Shown here: positions 17,601 to 24,700 of the stretch, piece after piece
How positions within the stretch are numbered: the stretch's first letter is position 1
Layout of the letters: every line of letters begins with the position of its first letter
Program-made: the position numbers and the translations under genes
DNA from: a virus
Strand: one strand, 5' to 3'
Length of the DNA: 31,281 nt
IMG/VR virus record: IMGVR_UViG_3300017751_000115
Coordinates: 1-31,281 of that record
Notes under the pieces: model-generated
Databases searched by the model: none
The model's input: only the letters and a program-made list of their open reading frames with translations
Told to the model about the DNA's origin: nothing

Positions 17601-19107
17601 GACTGGAACAGTAGACCAAGGTCAAGCTCATAAAATAGCAGAATACACTATAACTGCTGCGACTGGTTATCACTTAGAAATACAAGCAGGTGGTAGCGGT
17701 GTTGAAGTGTCTTGGACTAGTAGATTGGCAAATGCGCCTTGGGAACCTTATTACTCTTGGAACGTTGTAGATACATATTACACGTCTAGTGGTAACACTG
17801 GTTTAATTGAAAAGTCAGTTATAGAAATATACTACACACCTCCAGAGAACGTGTTTGGTTTAGATCCTGATCCACCATCACCAGAAGGAGGTTTTTGTGC
17901 TTGGCTTCATGACATTAGACTTGCTTATTTAGCTAGAACTACAACGAGTAACAACAAAATTAAAAGAGTAACTGCTATCAATGCAGATAAGCCTATTGTT
18001 GGTCCTGGAGATACTGTTCTTTTACAGTATGATAGTACTGGTTATACAATTCCAACCGATGTTAATGGCTTAGCTTACTGTATGATCGTAAGATTAAACA
18101 ATGCTGAAAATGGTATAACACATGCTTATAGATGGGACACGCAAGCTTGGGAAGCAACAACAGATCTAAACGGCAACACTGGTCCGCACGGTATTGGTAA
18201 TTATACTACTGGAGCAGTAGCTAGTACTCCTCCATTTACAACACCAGCTACACAGGGCCAAATAAGAAACAACTATAGACTTGCTATGAACTTTCATATT
18301 GTCCCGCCACTTAATGGTACTGTTTTTCAACCTATAATCATGCCTCTTGACCCTAGTGGATTTTCTGTTGGAAAATATTGTACGTTCATGGAAGGTGGTG
18401 ATTTTACAGGAACAGCAAACAACATAGCTTTAGATGCTGCTGTACCAACAAATATAAACACTGCTGTTGGTAGTAGTTGGGAAGTTCAAGGTAACGTAAC
18501 TGCTAATATAAATAACGGAACACTAACCAATGTAACTTCTGGCGGTGACTCGGTTTCAATAACTAGTAGTCCTCCATTAACAGCTGTTAAAGCTTCACAA
18601 AAGTTAGATTTCAACTTTACATTTACTTATGCAAGAACAGGATCAAGAACATTAACTTTACTTAAACAGCCTTCAATAAATGATTTCTTAGGTGTTAGTG
18701 TTGAACGTTTAACACATCCTACTATAGCTTCTAACATTAACACTCCACTTGTAATAAACATGCCAGATACTAGTGGTATAAAAGTTGGTATGTTTGTTGA
18801 AGATGTAGGTTACGAAAATGGTGAGAGTCCTTCTAACTTATTTAAAAATGCTAAAACAGTAGTTACTGCTATAGGCGCGAATGACAGTGTAACTATTAGC
18901 AACGCTCATAGTGGTGTACCAGCAGGTACTAATATAAGGTTCTTTAGTGATTGGCAATACGAGTTAGTAAATGTAAACGCTACTACAAACAATGATATTA
19001 CAACATTAATAACTGTAACTGGTTCTGTTAGAGTATTACAATACGGTACTACTTCTCCTAATGGCGATATAACATTACAACCTAGCAACTTTATAACAAC
19101 AACATAA
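11614..19107 (+). CDS. Giant muzzle-like (tail stabilisation) protein
   Basis: A 2497-residue virion protein. Its N-terminus (NFSGAKMNKDMDERVLPSG, then YRDALNVQISTSEGSDVGAL and LGNTEL) fits the opening pattern of the crAss-like muzzle or tail stabilisation protein, which forms the end of the short tail. The rest is beta-rich, Asn/Thr/Ser/Gly-heavy and has no membrane segment. Residues 990-1118 form an unusual His/Asp/Gly/Trp-rich insert with 12 histidines (GHTPVHHRNN, FHPNDDHNDNGAHPSHSD). Residues from about 1750 on look like serial beta-sandwich domains, suited to surface binding. It is one base upstream of a small coupled gene. The N-terminal assignment is fairly firm; the function of the C-terminal two thirds is inferred. 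Confidence 0.75.
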   Translation: MAEIKRNFSGAKMNKDMDERVLPSGQYRDALNVQISTSEGSDVGALQTLLGNTELSNNIVPEDYCTCVGAMAVAEKDLIYYFIAGGGHGNYKPLIKKDYIIEYDTVSNSFKYVFVDIYNVKELQTANNTTDKWFTISDNGSATNTTGVRVGMHITGTFTNGSTTTTITLADNVLVTDVIKISNGWAIFHDYQWDNSGGVAIPTSVNNSIYFVSEFAERILNFNPLIKINNINHLDGMLFWTDGFTEPKKIHIERSLKGTGGTLQVVGWVDALQGSASSNSNNLLASQIPSPFGDNANFHTRNVIQNPNTLGYQTCLNRNEVRPQWSRTENITVIKKSPKFPLELRMLETSIARVPDSTLAVPNPGENQTSANSASAVSWADNNGNPFEEGYEVTGFTFDNPVDFRNGDVLLFTDSTSAPVDFDEDDALIRVLVTGAPTGMPNNGGDVGPYTFNVISIDENISTVPSIWKCRLDSPPPLFEFKFPRFSYRWKYTDGEYSTFAPWTKVAFIPGGFDYLCQKGFNLGMTNKMKSLRLQNYFSEQHLVPDDVVQVDLLYKEDGKNEIYTVKEITKKDGAPQWPDRAASQYNRGQYDLTSEMIHAILPSNQLLRPWDNVPKSAKTQEITSNRLIYGNYKQNYQLSQDLKLDVSFNHEYIGETVESCKTLRNYQVGVVFCDTYGRETPVQIPTKSSSINLEKKWSSYQNLLKVTVNSSSTIPSWAEYMKFYVKETSNEYYNIAMDRWYNAEDGNVWISFPSAERNKIQDDTFLILKKAHDSNEGVKEKARFKVVAVSDDAPLYIKTVKKIHGTVETSTQGTNAAAAFPTANEILTTLGNFNAAFGSTWLTEVYSRISSGSLQVRLTGNLGNTTIATEWVSLTAVKKIGSSDVAVRLAAPFGERAQMNKYDGSNNIINAAGLGTNSSFPTYRIELRENVVENKAEFDGRFFVKIFRNPTLEEYVLTNAADSSAAYNIVSSHSTNLVIGIGSNGDRRHPSKSTNTTPGHTPVHHRNNASDEWNTNDSYYGMNGSFSSSEQMGHYNARYRTRDYWQYVNNPISSWYIDGCGHGGDVNWSNGQGGFHPNDDHNDNGAHPSHSDINGTGRGGMRHYSDRTRIWWGYRTHGAPGGSDGVFYSKMRKAGTLFKWRDDPNGTVYRVLRSLGHRNTENYQHRNYSNNPDKKRRQFVQEVVVDQTGEPMDVNLWDPMSAYTHDGRTASIIDIVSPDTTFGVDSSEFASEDPAIWETEPKENVELDIYYEASGAIPLNVTHRNNELLIPLFSTFQTRDENGDWHTEDGTPTGEKQTYKITYVSSAADQDITNITFTPALVGTLDHDQYIKIYKYDGSYSTVYVSKASANPYAIGTQSIKVVTGKNPTNKRAPFGYQYWRAPHYQPQLLGWHNCWTFGNGVESDRIRDDYNAPQITNGVKASTVLATPYAEEHRSSGMIWSGIFNSTSGVNNLNQFIQAEPITKDLSPRHGSIQKLVSRDTDTIAFCEDKVLRMLTNKDALFNADGNSNVTSTNNVIGQATPINGDYGISTNPESLAVTPFAMYWADQMRGQVLALEGGMSIKSISDIGMKDYFNDNLENLSELLGTYDEKKNEYNLTLATRVAKHQFRPTTQTVSYNEITGGWTSFKSFGPEQGISLNNQYYTFSEGSIWKHHDNTTTNNFYGNQYYSDFTLVFNDSPSSVKSFNSINYEGTQARISQFTTVSGKTDNRYDNLTAKTGWYVDSMHTDLQEVDNVEFKNKEGKWFSTVQGVSTDLANLDEREFSVQGLGGGATIVNTGTPATQYKIEVHGHPSNAAGSVNWDSSGADSDFKIGAYNSFTAAAGSTVTQANGTQNASSTYIDNLVYNSTTGLYVYSGLDLDAADFSVPGGTATTSGSTYIYTAASGWNADAGITKVEFTNQGIAGDPANVVEAKAYYSSFTMPSSDYNLHFDVDTSATPTSGKIPRPACLYVSYEEHASDNVTIVPSSPISGIARTDDVLFLTGVSGLSTSSDKWTGTVDQGQAHKIAEYTITAATGYHLEIQAGGSGVEVSWTSRLANAPWEPYYSWNVVDTYYTSSGNTGLIEKSVIEIYYTPPENVFGLDPDPPSPEGGFCAWLHDIRLAYLARTTTSNNKIKRVTAINADKPIVGPGDTVLLQYDSTGYTIPTDVNGLAYCMIVRLNNAENGITHAYRWDTQAWEATTDLNGNTGPHGIGNYTTGAVASTPPFTTPATQGQIRNNYRLAMNFHIVPPLNGTVFQPIIMPLDPSGFSVGKYCTFMEGGDFTGTANNIALDAAVPTNINTAVGSSWEVQGNVTANINNGTLTNVTSGGDSVSITSSPPLTAVKASQKLDFNFTFTYARTGSRTLTLLKQPSINDFLGVSVERLTHPTIASNINTPLVINMPDTSGIKVGMFVEDVGYENGESPSNLFKNAKTVVTAIGANDSVTISNAHSGVPAGTNIRFFSDWQYELVNVNATTNNDITTLITVTGSVRVLQYGTTSPNGDITLQPSNFITTT

Positions 19108-19108
19108 T

Positions 19109-19447
19109 ATGCCAACAACATTAACATTTTCAGAACCATTAAATACATCTGTCCAAGTTGGAGACACTGTTTACTATGTCCCAACATCTAGTTTAGGTGG
19201 TTATAACATAAATTCATCATCTGTAATAGAGATAGGTGTTATAACAAATATAACTGGTTCTGTTATAACTGTAGCGAATCAAGTTAACAACCCGCCTAAT
19301 GGTGTGTTTATATTATTTAGCAAGGACAACAAGGTTAACTTAAGCTCTGTGTTAGGTTATTATGCTGAAATTAAGTTTAAAAACAACTCTACAACAACAT
19401 CTGAACTGTTTAGTGTAGGTATTGACATGTTTGAAAGTAGTAAATAA
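19109..19447 (+). CDS. Small beta-rich virion-associated protein
   Basis: A 112-residue protein whose ATG lies one base after the stop of the giant muzzle-like gene, so it is probably translated by coupling. It is rich in beta-forming residues and Thr/Ser/Asn (VGDTVYYVPTSSLGGYN, VITNITGSVITVANQV) and ends with a segment (LGYYAEIKFKNNST, ELFSVGIDMFESSK) that I recall at the end of small proteins beside tail genes in marine phages. No signal peptide, cysteines or catalytic motif. Likely a small tail or fibre-associated structural protein, possibly a stop-separated last domain of the giant protein. I cannot name the family. Confidence 0.7.
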   Translation: MPTTLTFSEPLNTSVQVGDTVYYVPTSSLGGYNINSSSVIEIGVITNITGSVITVANQVNNPPNGVFILFSKDNKVNLSSVLGYYAEIKFKNNSTTTSELFSVGIDMFESSK

Positions 19448-19469
19448 CGCGAAAAAAGTGTGATTATTT

Positions 19470-19488
19470 AACTATAATTAAATTAAAT
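19470..19488 (+). promoter_or_regulatory. AACT plus A/T leader before the cupin gene
   Basis: The 19 bases AACTATAATTAAATTAAAT lead to the ATG at 19489. They share the TTAAATTAAATA-type core with the leader before the gene at 226. The gap also contains an A-run (GCGAAAAAAG) with no hairpin. Confidence 0.45.
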
Positions 19489-19941
19489 ATGAATAAAGAT
19501 ATTCAATTATCTTCACGAAAGAAAATCTTAGATTTTCAAAAGGCGTTAATAGATGAATCTGATGGGGTAAACATTGTCATGCACCAAGACTCAAAGTTAT
19601 TTCCACTAAAACATACTTTTGCAGACGGTATATACGTAAGACAAATGTCTATGAGACCTGGATCTATTGTTGTTGGAGCAATACATAAACACTTACATGT
19701 CTGGTTTTTACTAACCGGGCATATTTCAGTTATAACAGAAAACACTACAGAGGATTATATTGCACCTTGTTATGTAGTTGCAAAACCAGGAACTAAAAGA
19801 GTAATACATGCAAATGAAGAAAGTATATTTGTAAATATACATAAAAACCCTACAAACTCGCAAGACATAGAGTGGTTAGAAAAAGAGATTGTAGCTAAAG
19901 ATTTTAAAGAATATGAAGAATACATTAATAAAAATAAATAA
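19489..19941 (+). CDS. Cupin-fold protein
   Basis: A 150-residue protein with a single cupin barrel at about residues 48-118. The first cupin motif is MRPGSIVVGAIHKHLHV followed by FLLTGHISV, and the second is KPGTKRVIHA. Likely metal ligands are H66, H68 and/or H70, and H107. The glutamate usual in the first motif is replaced, with H70 in about that position. The C-terminus is a charged helix (EYEEYINKNK). Cupins bind metals and many small ligands and may be enzymes or sugar-binding proteins; nothing here fixes the substrate. It lies beside the tail genes and three bases before the next gene, so a virion or receptor-related role is possible. Confidence 0.75.
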   Translation: MNKDIQLSSRKKILDFQKALIDESDGVNIVMHQDSKLFPLKHTFADGIYVRQMSMRPGSIVVGAIHKHLHVWFLLTGHISVITENTTEDYIAPCYVVAKPGTKRVIHANEESIFVNIHKNPTNSQDIEWLEKEIVAKDFKEYEEYINKNK

Positions 19942-19944
19942 GAT

Positions 19945-20637
19945 ATGAGTTTTTTACTAGTAGGAGCTGCCGCTATCGGTGCTGGTGGGCAAATAGCTAA
20001 AGCTATATCTGCTGGCAAAGCTAAAAAAGCTGCTAAAAAAGAAGAGGACAAAGCTAAACAAGAGATGCAACGACAGAAAGAAGCTTTTTCTGGGTTAGAC
20101 ACGAGTAATCCGTATGCTAATATGGAAAACAAAATGGAAGACTTAACAGTCAACACACAGGAAGCTGAATTCATGAAAGCACAACAGCAACAAAATCAAG
20201 CTAACGTGTTAGATAGTATGAGACAATCAGCTGGTAGTTCTGGTATTGCTGGTTTAGCACAAGCTATGGCTAACCAAGGTTCTTTAGATGCACAGAAATC
20301 TGCTATATCTATTGGTAAACAAGAAGCAAACAACCAACAGTTAGAAAGACAAGCAGCATCTCAAATACAAAACCAAGAAAGACAAGGAGATGTTATGTCA
20401 AGAGATATGGAGAGAAACAAAGTATCAACATTATTAGGTATGGCACAATCTGAAAAAGCTGCTGCTAGTCAAAAGGTAGCTCAAGCAGATCAACAAATGT
20501 GGTCTGGTATAACTGGTGCTGCTGGCGCTGTAGCTGGTGGGTTAACAGGTATATCTAACGCTGGTGGTATGGGTAATTTACCAGGTCAAGAAGGTTACGA
20601 AGAGTATATGAAATTAAAAAACCAGGGAAATGGATAA
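19945..20637 (+). CDS. Probable internal virion (ejection) protein, small
   Basis: A 230-residue Ala/Gln-rich protein. The first 22 residues are a hydrophobic Gly/Ala segment (FLLVGAAAIGAGGQIAKAI) with no cleavage site, followed by a Lys/Glu-rich coil (KAKKAAKKEEDKAKQEMQ), a Gln-rich helical middle (EFMKAQQQQNQANVLDSMRQ, SSGIAGLAQAMANQGSL) and a second Gly/Ala hydrophobic segment at about 185-212 (ITGAAGAVAGGLTGIS). This layout resembles small core proteins such as T7 gp14 that are ejected and placed in the host envelope. It begins three bases after the cupin and overlaps the next gene by eight bases. The role is inferred from layout and from its place in a three-gene set ending in the giant protein. 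Confidence 0.65.
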   Translation: MSFLLVGAAAIGAGGQIAKAISAGKAKKAAKKEEDKAKQEMQRQKEAFSGLDTSNPYANMENKMEDLTVNTQEAEFMKAQQQQNQANVLDSMRQSAGSSGIAGLAQAMANQGSLDAQKSAISIGKQEANNQQLERQAASQIQNQERQGDVMSRDMERNKVSTLLGMAQSEKAAASQKVAQADQQMWSGITGAAGAVAGGLTGISNAGGMGNLPGQEGYEEYMKLKNQGNG

Positions 20638-21751
20638 AAAATATAAATCACCACTAAAAAACGCTGATGCAACATTAGTACAAGGAGCGTACAACGCTGC
20701 AGCTGCTGGTATAGAGACTGGTAAGTATCAAGGTATGGACAAGCTATTGCAAATAAGTTCAGAAGCTGTGTCTCAAATATCTAAAAATAGAGCTCAGAAC
20801 GTTAAAAAAGGTAACGACTTAGCTGATGATATAAACAGTATGAATGGTTCTATGGGTCAAGACTTTTTTGGAGCTAGTGAAGAGTATGTAAAAGGTTTAC
20901 ATGGTAATTATAAAAGTGCAGCTCAGTTTGGTAGAAAAAATAAACAAGGAGAACATATGGGTGAGTTAAACAAGTTTGCTATTGAAACTGCTAACGCAAA
21001 AGAGATTAGAAACGAAATAGCTCAAATACAAACAGCCGGTGATTGGTCTGAGTATTGTTCAGATGCAGAAAGAAATATGTTTAACAATGTTATGGATCCT
21101 AAAACAAAAAAGAGGGTTAATAAAGAAGGCAAATGGGAAGTTGACATAGGTGATGGCAACTTTATGTTAATGTCTGATATTAAAACTAAAATGGGTGAGT
21201 TTAAAAAGGATTACAAAACTATGGTTAATATAAGAAAAGATGCTATAGGTATTGCTGCTCAAGCAAAAGAAGATGCTTTAAGAAACAAAGAGGAAGGTTA
21301 TACTCCTAAAGGTTTTGAACCTGAAAAGTATAAATACAAAATGCTACAGCAATTAAAAGAGGGTAACATGGGTAGTTTAATGTATGATGATGTTTTAGAA
21401 AATGGAGAACCTTTTGCTAAAGCTTTAGAGGCAAACCCACAGATTAATGGTTTAAAATATGCTGACCTAGGTTTAACTCCACCACCTGGAGATGATAATG
21501 GTATTATAGACGGTGAAGAAACCGCAGGGCTTTTAGGATCAGAACAAAAAGCAAGTATAATAGATGCTTTAATAAACCCTAAAAATGAATTTTACAATGA
21601 AGATACGACAAGAGATCTAATGGCTGATTACTTTGTTGGGTTTATAGGTAATCAATATACAGAAGACTATAAGAGAGAAGGTGGCACTCCATACAATAGT
21701 CTTGACAAAGATGATCAAGATGCCAAAGTCAACAGTTATTTAAACTTATAA
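20630..21751 (+). CDS. Probable internal virion protein, medium
   Basis: A 373-residue, largely helical protein that overlaps the preceding gene by eight bases. Early residues contain Ala-rich helices (LVQGAYNAAAAGIETGKYQG, MDKLLQISSEAVSQISK). The middle has a small beta patch (GKWEVDIGDGNFMLMSD) and a Lys/Glu-rich helix. Residues 288-297 (DDNGIIDGEE) resemble a calcium loop of the EF-hand or dockerin type, but the first ligand position is Pro, so binding may be weak or absent. No membrane segment or signal peptide. Its place between a membrane-segment protein and the giant protein suggests an ejection-complex partner comparable in position to T7 gp15. This is inference from layout. Confidence 0.62.
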   Translation: MDKKYKSPLKNADATLVQGAYNAAAAGIETGKYQGMDKLLQISSEAVSQISKNRAQNVKKGNDLADDINSMNGSMGQDFFGASEEYVKGLHGNYKSAAQFGRKNKQGEHMGELNKFAIETANAKEIRNEIAQIQTAGDWSEYCSDAERNMFNNVMDPKTKKRVNKEGKWEVDIGDGNFMLMSDIKTKMGEFKKDYKTMVNIRKDAIGIAAQAKEDALRNKEEGYTPKGFEPEKYKYKMLQQLKEGNMGSLMYDDVLENGEPFAKALEANPQINGLKYADLGLTPPPGDDNGIIDGEETAGLLGSEQKASIIDALINPKNEFYNEDTTRDLMADYFVGFIGNQYTEDYKREGGTPYNSLDKDDQDAKVNSYLNL

Positions 21752-21762
21752 TATAATATAAT
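21743..21762 (+). promoter_or_regulatory. AACT plus TATAA-type repeat leader before the giant gene
   Basis: The 20 bases AACTTATAATATAATATAAT lead to the ATG at 21763 and overlap the end of the preceding gene. After AACT they form a 5-base periodic A/T repeat, nearly the same design as the leader at 8889-8908. Confidence 0.45.
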
Positions 21763-24700
21763 ATGTCAGTTGAGCCAAAAAGAGATGAAAAATTAGTAGG
21801 AATTATCAATAAAATGCTAGCTAACAACGAGCCTGATCAGCTAATAAAGGACGTTGTTAAAAAGTATAAGAGAAATAAGTGGACTACAGAAATGGCTACG
21901 TTGCAAAACGAGAAACGTAAACTTAACTCAAAAGATCAATCTAACAATACTACTGACAACCCTAGTCTTCAAACTAAGACTAACCCTAAAGTTGTAAGAA
22001 GTAACGCGCAAGGAGCTATCACAGACCATGTGCCGTTTGATATATTCAAAGGTGCTATAAAAGATGGTAAGGAGTTAATCATGCGAAACGATACTAAAAC
22101 AACTGATAATCTTAACGAGCATTACAAAAATTCAGGCTTCGTATTCGAAACCAATGATGACGGTACTATTACCGTTAATTCACCTGGTAGAGATGTGGAG
22201 CCTTATACATTTGAAATACCTGCTGGTGGTCAAGATGATAGCGTTTGGGAAGCTACTTACAACCAAATGAATCAATACATAACAGATACTTCGGCTTTAG
22301 ATATTGACGACACGGCAATAAACGAGGCTATTTTAGAGTCTGAAAAATATGGACCAAACGATGAGCAAAAAGTAGCAAATGATGCTGCGGCAAATAGTTA
22401 TGTTGATGAATTATTTGAAGACCCAGATATAGAGGAGATGAGCTTGATGGATAAAGCATTAAACGTTGGAAAAGCATTTATTGATCCATCAATGAAAAAA
22501 ACTCTTGCTGAAAAGATATCTAGCAATTTAACAGATGATGTAATTGAAAAAAATAAAGAAGCTAAAAAAGCTAAAAAAGATTTAATATTAAAAGCTCAAC
22601 AAAATTTATTTACGTCAGAAAACCCAGGTGTTAGTGTTGGTGGTTATAACGACAACAAACAATATGAAAACTCACCTGAGTTTGATGCTTTCATAGCTGA
22701 TTTAGATCAAGACGATATAAAAGCAGAAGCGTTAAAGATAAAGACAGACATGTTAAATGCTGAGTCTGAAAAGTACAACCTAACAGAAGCTATAGACGAT
22801 CAAGATGTTGGACAAAGAATTTTAGAAGATGTAGTTAATGTTGTGCTTGATGGCGGTGTGTTAATGGATAGACCATGGTTTATGGAGAAAGAGCTTGATG
22901 GTAAAGGTGACAAGCAAGCTGAAATGGAAAGAAAAGCCAAAGAAGCTCAAAGCGTTTTAAATGCTCAAATAACTAAATATGTAAATACACAAAGCTATCA
23001 CTTGGATAACATGACAAATGTTTACAGTGAAATGGAAAAACTTACTGATCCTAATAATAGAAAAAAGGAGCAACATAGGTTAAAGCAAATTGAAAACGAA
23101 TATAAAATAATATCTAAAGGTAGGTATGCAACTGAAGACGAAGTAGACGAAGCAAATGTTAAGATGCAAGCTTTAATGATGGAGAGAGACGAGATAGTTG
23201 CTCTGTTTGATGGTGATAAAGCTAAGTACGATAAGCTTAGAGGTATATTTGACAAGCACGAGGGTATGTATCAAGACGTGCTCAAAGATGGTAAAGGACT
23301 AATAAGTAATGACAAAGAGCTAGCAGCATACTTAAATGTCGTGTCTAGAAGACATGGTGGTGTCGAACAAATGAGATCTGCATTGAGAATCGGTGCAAAC
23401 TCTTTAGTTGGTGGTATGGTTGATGCTGCTGACGCTATAGTCTTTGCTCCTTTAAGATGGGCTGAAGAAAAATACAGTAACGGTGATTTGCCAGAAGGTT
23501 TTCAACCAGTAGTACAGATGGCAAAGAAATACGAAAAGCTACAAGATACTTATGGTATGGGTGCTATTGCTGATCACTTATCTAATGTTAATAAAAAATT
23601 ACAAGCAGGAACTCAAGAACCACCTAAACTAGGAGATATAAATTTTACTTCATTAGAAGGTCTAGAGAACCTTGGTTCTTGGATGGGTAACACAACTATG
23701 ACACAGCTACCAAATGCTGCGTTAATGTACATGACTGGAGGTGCTTCTTTATATTTAATGAGTGCTAGCGCTATGGGTAACACCATGCGAAGTATGGACG
23801 AGGAAATGGACATGTATGCTAATCTTCCAGAGAATCATCCGATGAAAGATTTTAAATATAGTTTTGCTAATCAATACTCAACAGCTATAATAAGTGGTGC
23901 TGCTGAGGGTTTATCTGAAAAAGTTTCTCTTGGTTTTGTAGATGAGTTTTTTGGCAAACTTAAAAGTGGTGATGCTATTAAAGATGGTTTTATGAACTAT
24001 CTTAAAAAAGAATACTTTGCAATACCTGGTCTTGGTAAAAATATTTACCAGTCAGCTATGGAAGGTGGAACTGAAGCTCTATCTCAAATAACTGGAAACT
24101 TAGCCATGAGATATATATCTGGTAATCCAGAGCATAAAAACATGAACATATGGGAAGGAGTTCCAGAGTCTTTTGCTTCTGGTTCGTATATGCAAGGTGT
24201 AGTATTTAAAGCTCCAATATTAGCACAGTCAATGTTAGGTCCTTTTCAATCAGAAGCTTCTGTAGATAATCTTCAAGCTAATGCTAAGGAAATAATGGAT
24301 CTGGAAAAAAGTCTTAATGATCCAAACTTAACACCTAAAGCTAGAGAAGCTATAGAAGCAAGGTTGAGAGAAAAAGTACAAAACTCTACTACTATATTAA
24401 AAAATGATATAGACAACATAGATCAAATGTCTGAACCTGAAAAGGCAAGGCTTATAGAAATAGCAACTCAAAATGCTAAGCTTGAAAATCAATTAGAAGC
24501 TATAAAGCAAGACGAATCTTTACCAGATGAAACTAGAGAAAAAATGATCACACAGATCACTGGTGATATATCTAGAATGAAAAACGAACGTAACTTAATT
24601 GTTGCACCTTATAATAAAGCTAGAAATCAAAAGATACTAGACAAATCTATACAAAGAATTAGAAATAAAGCTAGAAGAACTTTTGGTAAAGGTAACTTAG

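Noticed and set aside
19770-20174. 134-codon minus-strand frame across the cupin and next gene
   Set aside because: Its Leu/Ala/Ser-rich content mirrors the Lys/Ala-rich plus-strand genes, and it would cross two well-supported genes.
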